Source: Kocuria palustris (GTDB taxonomy: Bacteria; Actinomycetota; Actinomycetes; Actinomycetales; Micrococcaceae). From it: 64,000 nucleotides of DNA. The DNA lies in contig NZ_VDOR01000008.1 in NCBI RefSeq assembly GCF_007666205.1, forward strand, positions 1 to 64,000, read 5' to 3'. The notes below the pieces were generated by a model that made no database searches, was not told the origin of the DNA, and saw only the letters and a program-made list of their open reading frames with translations. The position numbers were made by a program, and so were the translations under genes. Below, piece by piece: positions 27,413 to 35,350 of the stretch (its first letter is position 1; every line of letters starts with the position of its first letter).

Positions 27413-28026
27413 CACGAGGTGCGCCTGCCAGCCTGGGATCCGGCCCGGGCCAGCACGATCAGCAGCCCGACGACCAGCCCGACCACGGCGCCCACGAGGG
27501 TGTTCATGGACGGCGACGGGGAAGCCGGTACGAGCGGGACCCCGGCCTCGTCCATGATCGACAGCTGCACCGGGGATTCATCCGGCGCGGACGAGCCCTC
27601 GAGATCCGCGGCACGCTCGACCAGGCTCTCCGAGACGCCCTGGGCGATCTCGGCCGCGCGCTGCGGATCGGGGTCCTCGGCGGTGACGCTGAGCGTGGCC
27701 GTGTTCGGCGCGTTGGTGACGGTCACGGCGTCCTCGAGCTCGTCGCCGACCTCGTCGCCGACCTCGTCCGCGACCGGATGCAGGACCTCGGAGGAGGTGC
27801 CGATCGCGGCATAGGAGGCGGCGCGGGACTGGGCGAACTGCTCGCCCATCTGCAGGTCCTGGACCGTGGCGGACTCGGAGACGTTCACGAAGATCGTGGT
27901 CTGCGCCTCGTACGACTTGGGCATGAGCATGGCGGAGCCGTAGCCCAGTCCGAGCCCTACGAGTGCGCACAGCACCACGATCGGCCACCAGCGCCGCAGC
28001 GCCTTCAGATAGCGTGCCAGGGTCAC
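27412..28026 (-). CDS. Wzz/capsule chain-length regulator-like protein (YveK family)
   Basis: The GTG at 28026 follows GAGGGGAGA and starts VTLARYLKALRRWWPIV; longer frames upstream lack family similarity. The 204-residue protein has one membrane segment near residues 14-34, an extracytoplasmic domain with YEAQTTIFVNVSE, and a second membrane segment near 178-198, the two-pass layout of polysaccharide co-polymerases. It lacks a C-terminal kinase domain, and no partner tyrosine kinase is in the window. It is the first gene of the minus-strand EPS block. A TATCGT -10-like hexamer at plus 28193-28198 would give a leader of about 160 bases. Confidence 0.87.
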   Translation of the reverse strand: MTLARYLKALRRWWPIVVLCALVGLGLGYGSAMLMPKSYEAQTTIFVNVSESATVQDLQMGEQFAQSRAASYAAIGTSSEVLHPVADEVGDEVGDELEDAVTVTNAPNTATLSVTAEDPDPQRAAEIAQGVSESLVERAADLEGSSAPDESPVQLSIMDEAGVPLVPASPSPSMNTLVGAVVGLVVGLLIVLARAGSQAGRRTS

Positions 28027-28525
28027 GACGGTTCTCCCCTCGAAGCTGCTCGGGGTCCCCACCCCGGGCGATGCATGGATCCTGCGCCCCGCGACGGGCC
28101 CGCCGTCGCGCCGCCTGTCAGCCGGATCCGAGACCACGGTCGGCCGACAGGCGGAAGGGGCCCTCGAAGCGGCCCCGGCGCATCGGGCTCAGACGATACC
28201 GCCTGGCCTGGGCGGCCGAGCCTCCTCGAACAGGCCTGCCGACCCGAGCCCGGCACAGTTGTGCGGACACACGGGGTGCCGACCTCGGCTCCGAGCACTC
28301 CTTCGCCCGGATGACGCCCCGCGCATGTGGGGACATCGGTTCGGGAACTCATGGAGCGAAACATGTCGGAGTTCCGATTCCGGGTCGGCGGTGCCAGGCT
28401 CGTGGAGGGTCGCTCGAGCGCCGCGGGGGCGGCGTCGCGACCCGAGCGCGGCCATGGGCGGCCGCCGGCGCTGCCGCGCGATCCGGCAGGCGGCGCCCGA
28501 GCAGCATCGATGACGGGAGACCCCT
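28027..28525. promoter_or_regulatory. Divergent regulatory region between chain-length regulator and GT2 genes
   Basis: No gene was seen in this stretch of about 500 bases. The minus-strand TATCGT hexamer (28193-28198) probably drives the regulator operon. Its leader would contain two hairpins: GGGGCC/GGCCCC at about 28156-28175, and CTGTC-a-GCCG paired with CGGC-c-GACAG at about 28115-28150. A GCACA-GT-TGTGC palindrome near 28253-28264, upstream of that promoter, could be an operator. I could not assign a promoter to the GT2 gene. Confidence 0.4.
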
Positions 28526-29572
28526 GTGACCACGAACGACCACCGAGGCAGACACCTGGCCGCCGTGCCCGACGAGGGCGGCGTCCCGCTCGTGACGGTG
28601 ATCATGGGCGCCTACAACGCCCAGCGCTTCATCGGCGAGGCGCTGACCTCGCTGATGCGCCAGACCTGGCAGAACCTCGAGATCATCGTGATCGATGACG
28701 GCTCCCAGGACGCCACTGCCGAGCTCGCCCGCGTGTACGAGCGCATGGAGCTGCCCGGCCGGCGCGTGATCGTGCAGAGCCAGGAGAACACCGGCGTGGC
28801 CGGGGCTCGCAACCGCGCGCTGCGCATCGCCGGCGGCGAGTTCGTCACGTTCCTCGATGCCGACGACGCCTTCATGCCAGCGGCGATCTCCCGGATGATG
28901 GCCGAGCGCGAGCGGCTGGGAGGCGGCCGGCTGCTGGTCTCGCTGCAGGGCGTCGAGATCACGCGCGGGCCGCTCGACACGACGCGGCCTCTGCACCGCG
29001 AGCCCCTGCCCGAGCCGAAGCGCCAGCGAGAGGTGATGCTGCAGTACAACATCGGCAGCCTGGCGAGCTTGTTCCCTCGGGAGTTCTTCGACGAGGTCGG
29101 GCCCTTCGACGAGACACAGAGCTACGTCGAGGACTGGGAGCTGTGGCTGCGGGCGGTCTTCTCCGGCTGGCGGTTCCACCGCCTGGAGGAGGTCCTGCTG
29201 CTGCTGTGGTGGTCCCCGGGATCCATGAGCTCCGATGTCGAGGACATGGGCCGCGGGGAGGACCGGGCCCTGCAGCTGCTGCTCGCAGGATTCCGCGAGG
29301 AGATGACGCCGGAGGAGATCGCGTTCGTGGAGCACCGGCTGTCCGTCGGGTCCCCGCAGCGAATCATCCGGCAGTCCAACGAGGCCCTGCGGGCCGGGCG
29401 GCTCGAGGAGGCCAAGCAGAAGCTGCTGCTGGCCGCCGAGCTGATGCCGGCGCAGAGACGGGTGGCCGTCAAGGCGCGCATCGCGCGGGTGCCCGGCGGG
29501 ATGCAGCTGCTCCAGCGGCGCCAGGAGACTACGGACGAGATGGTCGACTACGACCCGTCTATGGGGCGCTGA
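28526..29572 (+). CDS. Glycosyltransferase family 2
   Basis: 348-residue GT-A transferase beginning at a GTG with CGGGAGA upstream. The N-terminal nucleotide-sugar domain has VTVIMGAYNAQRFIGEAL, IIVIDDGSQDAT, NTGVAGARNRAL and the metal-binding FLDADDAF motif. The YVEDWELWLRAV stretch supplies the ED acceptor-side catalytic motif. The C-terminal 100 residues are helical and charged. No membrane segments. It is the rightmost EPS gene, on the opposite strand from the chain-length operon, and probably contributes one sugar to the repeat unit. A GTCGGAAG/CTTCCGAC inverted repeat lies just beyond it, around 29603-29637. Confidence 0.9.
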   Translation: MTTNDHRGRHLAAVPDEGGVPLVTVIMGAYNAQRFIGEALTSLMRQTWQNLEIIVIDDGSQDATAELARVYERMELPGRRVIVQSQENTGVAGARNRALRIAGGEFVTFLDADDAFMPAAISRMMAERERLGGGRLLVSLQGVEITRGPLDTTRPLHREPLPEPKRQREVMLQYNIGSLASLFPREFFDEVGPFDETQSYVEDWELWLRAVFSGWRFHRLEEVLLLLWWSPGSMSSDVEDMGRGEDRALQLLLAGFREEMTPEEIAFVEHRLSVGSPQRIIRQSNEALRAGRLEEAKQKLLLAAELMPAQRRVAVKARIARVPGGMQLLQRRQETTDEMVDYDPSMGR

Positions 29573-29761
29573 GGCCGGGGTCCGCTCCTATCCTCCTGAG
29601 ACGTCGGAAGCCCCCGGTACGCTGTAGCTCTTCCGACCGCGGGCCGCACTGGCCCGTCCGGACCCGGCGTGCCCCGGCTCTGTCCTGCGCGCTCGCCGTC
29701 GGCGGGCTCCACCCATCGGGTCGGGCACCACAGGATCCAGCAACCAGGAGTCCAGCAGCAC

Positions 29762-32700
29762 ATGTCCCTCACCGGCCTCGCCGACGTCCTCGCCCAGGAG
29801 CGCTCGCTGTCCACGGCCCGCGCCCACACCGCGGTCAGGCCCGCCGAGCGCTCCGCGGAGACGGTGATCAGCGTCGCCGACGGCATGCGCCCGGCCCTGC
29901 TCAGCCAGCTCCTGGCCGGTCTGCGCGAGGTCCCCGCGGGGGAGGGGCGCAGGCCCGTGCTGCTCGTCGTGACCGCCACGGGCCGCGAGGCGGAGGACCT
30001 AGAGCGCCAGCTGCCGTCCTGGAGCCCGCAGGCGCAGGTGGCCGATCTCCCGGCCTGGGAGACGCTGCCGCACGAGCGGCTCTCGCCGCGCTCGGACACG
30101 GTCGGGCAGCGCCTGGACGTGATGCGCCGCCTGGCGCATCCCGGCGAGGAGCCGCTCGACGTGATCGTGGCGCCGGTGCGCGCCGTGCTGCAGCCCGTCG
30201 TCGAGGGGATGGGTGATCTGCAGCCCGTGATCCTCGAGCGCGGTGCCGAGCGGTCCTTCGACGAGGTCGTGCGGGCCCTGGCGGATGCCGCCTACTCCCG
30301 CTCCGACATGGTGTCGCGGCGCGGCGAGTTCGCGGTGCGCGGCGGGATCATCGACGTCTTCCCGCCCACGGCGGACCACCCCGTGCGCGTCGAGTTCTTC
30401 GGCGACGAGATCGAGGAGCTGCGCTGGTTCGCCGTGGCCGACCAGCGCACCCTGCGCAGCGGCGATCACCCGACGCGGATCGTGGCCCCGCCGTGCCGCG
30501 AGCTGCTGATCACCCCGGCGGTGCAGTCGCGCGCCGCCCGGCTCAAGGACCGTCTCCCCGGCGCCGAGGCGATCCTGGAGCGGATCGCCGGGGGGATCTA
30601 CTCCGAGGGCATGGAGTCCCTGGCACCGCTGCTGGCCGATCGCATGGTCCCGGTGCTCTCCCTGCTGCCGGAGGGCTCGATCGTCGTCGTCCAGGAGCCG
30701 GAGAAGGTCCGGGCGCGCGCCGCGGACCTCGTGGCCACGAACAAGGAGTTCCTGGCCGCGGCCTGGGAGTCCGCCGCCGACACCGACCGGGCGCCGCTGG
30801 ACGTCGCCCAGGCGCAGGAGCTCGAGGACGACGGGCGCACGCTCGCCTCCGGGTCCTTCCACAGCCTGGAGGAGACCCGCGAGATCGCGCTGGAGGCCGG
30901 CCTGGGCTGGTGGTCCACGACCGCGCTGACGGTGGGGGCCGAGCTCTCCGAGGTCGACGCCGACACCGACGAGTCGCTCGTGCGGCTCATGGACACCGAC
31001 GCCGACACCCTGACGGTGTCCGGACGGGCCCCGCGGCGCTTCGGCGGCGACGTCGAGGCGCTGCTCGAGCACCTGGGCTCGCTCGTGCGCGAGGGCTGGC
31101 GCGTCGTGGCCGTGACGGAGGGGCCGGGCCCCCTGCAGCGCCTGGCGGAGCTGCTGCGGGGCGCCGACATCCCTGCCGCGCGCCACGAGACCCTGGAGGC
31201 CGCGCCCCGGCCCGGGACCGTCGAGCTGACCACGGCGAGCCTGTCCACGGGGTTCGTGGTGGAGACCGAGCAGGTCGCGCTGCTGAGCGAGGCCGATCTG
31301 CTCGGACGCTCCTCGGCGTACGCGGCCCAGGGCCGGACCCAGCTGCCGCAGCGCCGTCGCCGCAATGCCGTGGACCCGCTCGAGCTCAAGCCCGGCGACT
31401 TCGTGGTGCACGAGCAGCACGGCGTGGGCCAGTTCATCGAGCTGATCGCCCGCCCGATCGCCGGGGCGGTCACCAAGCCGGGCCAGCCCAGGCCGCAGCG
31501 CGAGTACCTGGTGCTCGAGTACGCGCCGTCCAAGCGCAACGGGCCCAAGGACCGGCTCTTCGTGCCCACGGACCAGCTCGATCAGATCTCGACCTACCAG
31601 GGCGGCGAGGCCCCCGTGCTGTCCAAGATGGGCGGCTCGGACTGGAGCGCCAAGAAGCGCGCGGCCAAGAAGGCCGTCAAGGACATCGCCGCCGAGCTGA
31701 TCCGCCTCTACTCGGCGCGCATGGCCACCCGCGGCCACGCCTTCGGGCCGGACACCCCGTGGCAGCGCGAGCTCGAGGAGGCCTTCCCCTACATCGAGAC
31801 CCCGGATCAGCTCACGACGATCGACGAGGTCAAGGCCGACATGGAGAAGGAGGTCCCCATGGACCGCCTGATCTCCGGCGACGTCGGCTACGGCAAGACG
31901 GAGGTCGCCGTGCGGGCCGCCTTCAAGGCCATCCAGGACGGCAAGCAGGTGGCCGTGCTCGTGCCGACCACGCTGCTGGGCCAGCAGCACGTCGAGACCT
32001 TCTCCCAGCGCTACTCCGGCTTCCCGGTGCGCGTCGCGTCGCTGTCGCGCTTCCAGACGGCCAAGGAGTCCAAGGAGGTGATCGACGGCCTGCGGGAGGG
32101 CTCGATCGACCTCGTGATCGGCACCCACCGCCTGCTGAGCAAGGAGATCCGGTTCCGGGACCTGGGACTGATCATCATCGACGAGGAGCAGCGCTTCGGC
32201 GTCGAGCACAAGGAGAAGCTCAAGGCCATGCGCACGAACGTCGACGTCCTGTCGATGTCGGCCACGCCGATCCCGCGCACCCTGGAGATGTCGCTGACCG
32301 GCATCCGCGAGACCTCGACCCTGGCGACGCCCCCGGAGGAGCGCCATCCGGTGCTGACCTACGTGGGCGCCTACACGGACCGCCAGGTCACGGCCGCGAT
32401 CCGCCGCGAGCTCATGCGCGAGGGCCAGGTCTTCTTCGTGCACAACCGCGTCTCCACGATCACCCGGCGCGCCTCGGAGCTCTCGCAGCTCGTGCCGGAG
32501 GCGCGGGTCGCGGTGGCCCACGGGCAGATGTCCGAGGCCGAGCTCGAGCAGATCATCGTGGACTTCTACGAGAAGCGCTTCGATGTCCTGGTGTCCACGA
32601 CGATCGTCGAGACCGGCCTGGACATCGCCAACGCGAACACCCTGATCGTCGACGGCGCGGACCGCTACGGCCTGTCCCAGCTGCACCAGCTGCGCGGGCG

Positions 32701-33508
32701 CGTGGGCCGCGGGCGCGAGCGCGCCTACGCCTACTTCCTGTACGACGTGGAGAAGCCGCTGACCGAGACCGCCCTGGAGCGGCTCAAGGCCGTGGCGGCC
32801 CACAACGAGCTCGGGGCCGGGCTGCAGCTCGCGCAGAAGGACCTCGAGATCCGAGGCGCCGGCAACCTGCTGGGCGGCGAGCAGTCGGGGCACATCCAGG
32901 GCGTCGGCTTCGACATGTACCTGCGGCTGGTCGGCGAGGCGGTCTCGGAGTTCCGCGGCGACGAGGACACCGCGCCGACGGAGATGAAGATCGAGCTGCC
33001 GGTCAACGCGCACCTGCCGCACGACTACGTGCCGGGGGAGAGGCTGCGCCTGGACGCCTACCGGACGCTGGCCTCGGCGACCGACGAGGCCGGGATCGTC
33101 GAGGTCGAGGCCGAGCTGACGGACCGCTACGGCGAGCTGCCGGAGCCCGCTCGGCTGCTGCTCGAGGTGGCCCGGCTGCGTGTCATGGCGCGCTCCGTGG
33201 GTCTGTCGGACATCGCGGTGCAGGGGCCGAGCATCCGCTTCGCCCCGGCGGATCTGCCCGAGTCCCGGCAGATGCGCCTCAAGCGCATGCACCCCGGCGC
33301 CAAGACCGTGCCGGTGCCGGGGGCGGATGCCGCCGGCACCCGCCAGATCCTGATCCCCAAGCCGAAGACCGCCAGGGTCGGCGGCAAGGACCTCACCGAC
33401 GGCGCCGTCCTGGAATGGGCCCGGCAGGTGCTCCTCACGATCTTCGAGGCGCCGGAGCCCTCGGCCGCGGGCGAGGACGGCCAGGAGCAGGCCGGCGGAT
33501 CGGCCTGA
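29762..33508 (+). CDS. mfd: Transcription-repair coupling factor
   Basis: ATP-dependent translocase that removes RNA polymerase stalled at DNA damage and recruits UvrA. The ATG at 29762 (MSLTGLADVLAQERSL) follows an AGGAG site; an upstream in-frame start at 29669 lacks one. The 1248-residue protein has the UvrB-like N-terminal module with FPPTADHPVRVEFFGDEIEE, the RNA polymerase-interacting domain (LKPGDFVVHEQHGVGQFIEL), and the helicase core with SGDVGYGKTEVA (Walker A), IIDEEQRFGVEHKEKLK, FVHNRV and ETGLDIANANTLIVD. A C-terminal TRCF domain completes it. Length is typical. It is flanked by the EPS locus on one side and a gene-free region on the other. Confidence 0.98.
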   Translation: MSLTGLADVLAQERSLSTARAHTAVRPAERSAETVISVADGMRPALLSQLLAGLREVPAGEGRRPVLLVVTATGREAEDLERQLPSWSPQAQVADLPAWETLPHERLSPRSDTVGQRLDVMRRLAHPGEEPLDVIVAPVRAVLQPVVEGMGDLQPVILERGAERSFDEVVRALADAAYSRSDMVSRRGEFAVRGGIIDVFPPTADHPVRVEFFGDEIEELRWFAVADQRTLRSGDHPTRIVAPPCRELLITPAVQSRAARLKDRLPGAEAILERIAGGIYSEGMESLAPLLADRMVPVLSLLPEGSIVVVQEPEKVRARAADLVATNKEFLAAAWESAADTDRAPLDVAQAQELEDDGRTLASGSFHSLEETREIALEAGLGWWSTTALTVGAELSEVDADTDESLVRLMDTDADTLTVSGRAPRRFGGDVEALLEHLGSLVREGWRVVAVTEGPGPLQRLAELLRGADIPAARHETLEAAPRPGTVELTTASLSTGFVVETEQVALLSEADLLGRSSAYAAQGRTQLPQRRRRNAVDPLELKPGDFVVHEQHGVGQFIELIARPIAGAVTKPGQPRPQREYLVLEYAPSKRNGPKDRLFVPTDQLDQISTYQGGEAPVLSKMGGSDWSAKKRAAKKAVKDIAAELIRLYSARMATRGHAFGPDTPWQRELEEAFPYIETPDQLTTIDEVKADMEKEVPMDRLISGDVGYGKTEVAVRAAFKAIQDGKQVAVLVPTTLLGQQHVETFSQRYSGFPVRVASLSRFQTAKESKEVIDGLREGSIDLVIGTHRLLSKEIRFRDLGLIIIDEEQRFGVEHKEKLKAMRTNVDVLSMSATPIPRTLEMSLTGIRETSTLATPPEERHPVLTYVGAYTDRQVTAAIRRELMREGQVFFVHNRVSTITRRASELSQLVPEARVAVAHGQMSEAELEQIIVDFYEKRFDVLVSTTIVETGLDIANANTLIVDGADRYGLSQLHQLRGRVGRGRERAYAYFLYDVEKPLTETALERLKAVAAHNELGAGLQLAQKDLEIRGAGNLLGGEQSGHIQGVGFDMYLRLVGEAVSEFRGDEDTAPTEMKIELPVNAHLPHDYVPGERLRLDAYRTLASATDEAGIVEVEAELTDRYGELPEPARLLLEVARLRVMARSVGLSDIAVQGPSIRFAPADLPESRQMRLKRMHPGAKTVPVPGADAAGTRQILIPKPKTARVGGKDLTDGAVLEWARQVLLTIFEAPEPSAAGEDGQEQAGGSA

Positions 33509-33677
33509 GCGCATCCAGCGGTGCGCAGCGGACGACGAATGTCATGGATCCTCGCCAATTGGGGGGACAATGCCGTGGATCCGGGTCGCAGCGGCCCTGT
33601 CGAGCGCGTCTGCGTCCTATCCTTCTGGTCGGGCCGCCGCAAGCGGGCAGCCCTTCGCGCCGCTCCTGTCATAGCCC

Positions 33678-33713
33678 GCGGGTGCTTGTGACCTTGGGGG
33701 CACCAGCACCCGC
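33678..33713 (+). terminator. Hairpin after mfd
   Basis: Perfect nine-base arms GCGGGTGCT and AGCACCCGC with an 18-base loop, about 170 bases after the mfd stop. Possible mfd terminator. Confidence 0.45.
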
Positions 33714-33821
33714 TGCGAGCGGCGCATCGCCGTCGGGGCCCGCACCGGATCCCGAGGCGGCTGATCCGTCGTGCCGCGCAGGCCGAGCGCCTGCGTCACG
33801 GCGTCGAGCGCCCGCGGCACA

Positions 33822-33859
33822 GCAGAGGCCCCGCACACCGATTCGTGCGGGGCCTCTGC
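33822..33859. terminator. Strong 15-pair hairpin
   Basis: Perfect arms GCAGAGGCCCCGCAC and GTGCGGGGCCTCTGC with an eight-base loop, lying between convergent mfd and the small membrane protein gene. It could terminate transcription from either side. Confidence 0.65.
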
Positions 33860-33975
33860 CGCGCCCGCGGCCGTGCCGGCAGACGAGGCCCGCGGCCGAG
33901 CTGCGAGGGCGCACGACGACGGCGCGCCGCCTCCGCCGTGGGGCAGGAGGGCGACGCGCCGTGCGGGAAGGATCC

Positions 33976-33997
33976 GGTCCGTCGTCGACGACGGACC
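33976..33997. repeat. 22-base perfect palindrome before the 3' end of the small membrane protein gene
   Basis: GGTCCGTCGTC followed directly by its reverse complement, with no loop, about 20 bases past the stop of the minus-strand gene. Most likely a terminator stem, but a protein-binding palindrome is possible. Confidence 0.5.
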
Positions 33998-34016
33998 CGG
34001 TGCGGTGCTCGCGGTG

Positions 34017-34313
34017 TCAGTGGCCGGCGGAGGAGCTCACGTTGGTGGCGTTCGGGCGGGGGCCGTCCATGACCGTGTCGAGGCCGCCGGTCGAGTGCCC
34101 GGAGGTCCTGGAGGACATGATCGCGGTGGGCACCAGCAGGGCGATGCCGTAGACGACGATGCCGAGCAGGAACAGCCAGTTGTCGTGGTGGGCGAACAGG
34201 TAGAAGCTGACCAGGATGGTGGCCATGGCGCCGACCAGGAGGATCAGGCTGGTGACGGCGCTGCCTTCGCCGGAGTGACGGCGGACCTTGCGTCCCTGAG
34301 CATCGACGGCCAT
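34017..34313 (-). CDS. Small two-helix membrane protein, function unknown
   Basis: 98 residues. A charged N-terminus (MAVDAQGRKVRRHSGEGSA) leads into two hydrophobic helices at about residues 20-40 and 45-65, with a polar Ser/Gly/Thr-rich tail. A GAGGAG ribosome binding site precedes the start and a TACACT -10-like hexamer lies at plus 34377-34382, so it appears to be a real gene with its own promoter. I do not recognise a family. Its neighbours mfd and deoC give no functional clue. Confidence 0.7.
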   Translation of the reverse strand: MAVDAQGRKVRRHSGEGSAVTSLILLVGAMATILVSFYLFAHHDNWLFLLGIVVYGIALLVPTAIMSSRTSGHSTGGLDTVMDGPRPNATNVSSSAGH

Positions 34314-34388
34314 GGGCTCCTCGTTTCAGTGCGTGCGGCGCCGCGACGACGCCGCAGTGGTGCGGTTTCCTGGGATCAGTGTACGTCC

Positions 34389-35096
34389 TCAGCCGAGCAG
34401 AGCGGCGCCGGCCGAGGCGCCGATGCGGGATGCGCCGGCCCGCAGCATCCGCACCGCCGCCTCGTGGCTGCGGATGCCTCCGGAGGCCTTGACCCCGATG
34501 CGCTGACCGACGACGCGGCGCATGAGAGCGACGTCCTCGGCGGTCGCCCCGCCCGTGGAGAACCCGGTGGAGGTCTTCACGTAGTCGGTGCCGCCGGCCA
34601 CGGCCGCCTCGCAGGCCAGGGCCTTCTGCGCGTCGTCGAGCAGGCAGGTCTCGATGATGGTCTTGAGCCGCGCACCGCCGGCGTGGACGGCCTCGGCCAC
34701 CGCGCGGACGTCGTTCTCGAGGGCCTCCCGGTCGCCGGCGCGGGCCGCGGCGATGTCGATGACCATGTCGATCTCCCGGGCTCCGCTCTCGATCGCCTCG
34801 CGCGCCTCGAATGCCTTGGCCGCCGGGGTCGAGGCTCCCAGCGGGAAGCCGACCACGGTGCACACCAGCACGTCCGAGCCGGCGAGCGCCTCGGCGGCGC
34901 GGGCGACCCACAGGCCGTTGACGCACACGGAGGCGAAGCCGTGCTCGCGGGCCTCGGCGCACAGGGCGTCGATCGCCTCGGCGGAGGCCTCGGGCTTGAG
35001 CAGGGTGTGATCCACCCGCGCCGCGATGTCCGCCGCGGACACGTCGGACATCGAGGACATGGGCAGGCGCTCGGCGGGGTCGTACTCGGAGGTCAT
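34389..35096 (-). CDS. deoC: Deoxyribose-phosphate aldolase
   Basis: Splits 2-deoxyribose-5-phosphate into glyceraldehyde-3-phosphate and acetaldehyde, in salvage of deoxynucleosides; cytosolic. The ATG at 35096 follows GAGGAAAGG; the frame is open far upstream but only this region matches. In 235 residues it has [38 protein letters not shown], the Schiff-base lysine in [10 protein letters not shown] and the second lysine in GVKASGGIR. It probably works with the purine nucleoside phosphorylase and phosphohexomutase at 42677-45309, which feed deoxyribose phosphate. A TAGCCT -10-like hexamer lies about 110 bases upstream. Confidence 0.96.
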   Translation of the reverse strand: MTSEYDPAERLPMSSMSDVSAADIAARVDHTLLKPEASAEAIDALCAEAREHGFASVCVNGLWVARAAEALAGSDVLVCTVVGFPLGASTPAAKAFEAREAIESGAREIDMVIDIAAARAGDREALENDVRAVAEAVHAGGARLKTIIETCLLDDAQKALACEAAVAGGTDYVKTSTGFSTGGATAEDVALMRRVVGQRIGVKASGGIRSHEAAVRMLRAGASRIGASAGAALLG

Positions 35097-35350
35097 GGGG
35101 GCAGAGCCTTTCCTCGTGCGGGGCGGCCCGGCGGATCCGGGCCGGGAAGCGGGCGGGGCCGCTCGGCGGCGACCGCGTGCGGCGGCCGGGCGGCGCGTCC
35201 GTCCGAGGCTACCGCCGACGCGCCGGAGCTGCTCGGCGGATCTGCGCGGCGCGTGCCGGCCCGTGCGACAGGGCGGGTGCGAGAGCGCGGGTGCGAGAGC
35301 GCCGGCGCGTGGACGCACGAGCGGCCGCTCCGGAACCGAGGGGCGAGGCC

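Larger units (their letters stand above)
33509..34016. other. Gene-free region with stacked hairpins after mfd
   Basis: About 500 bases without a credible gene on either strand. It contains three strong inverted repeats, listed separately, plus a weaker one around 33911-33965 that shares the GACGACGG stem family. A TATCCT hexamer near 33613 resembles a -10 box but precedes no open frame. The part between mfd and the first hairpin is otherwise featureless. Confidence 0.5.
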
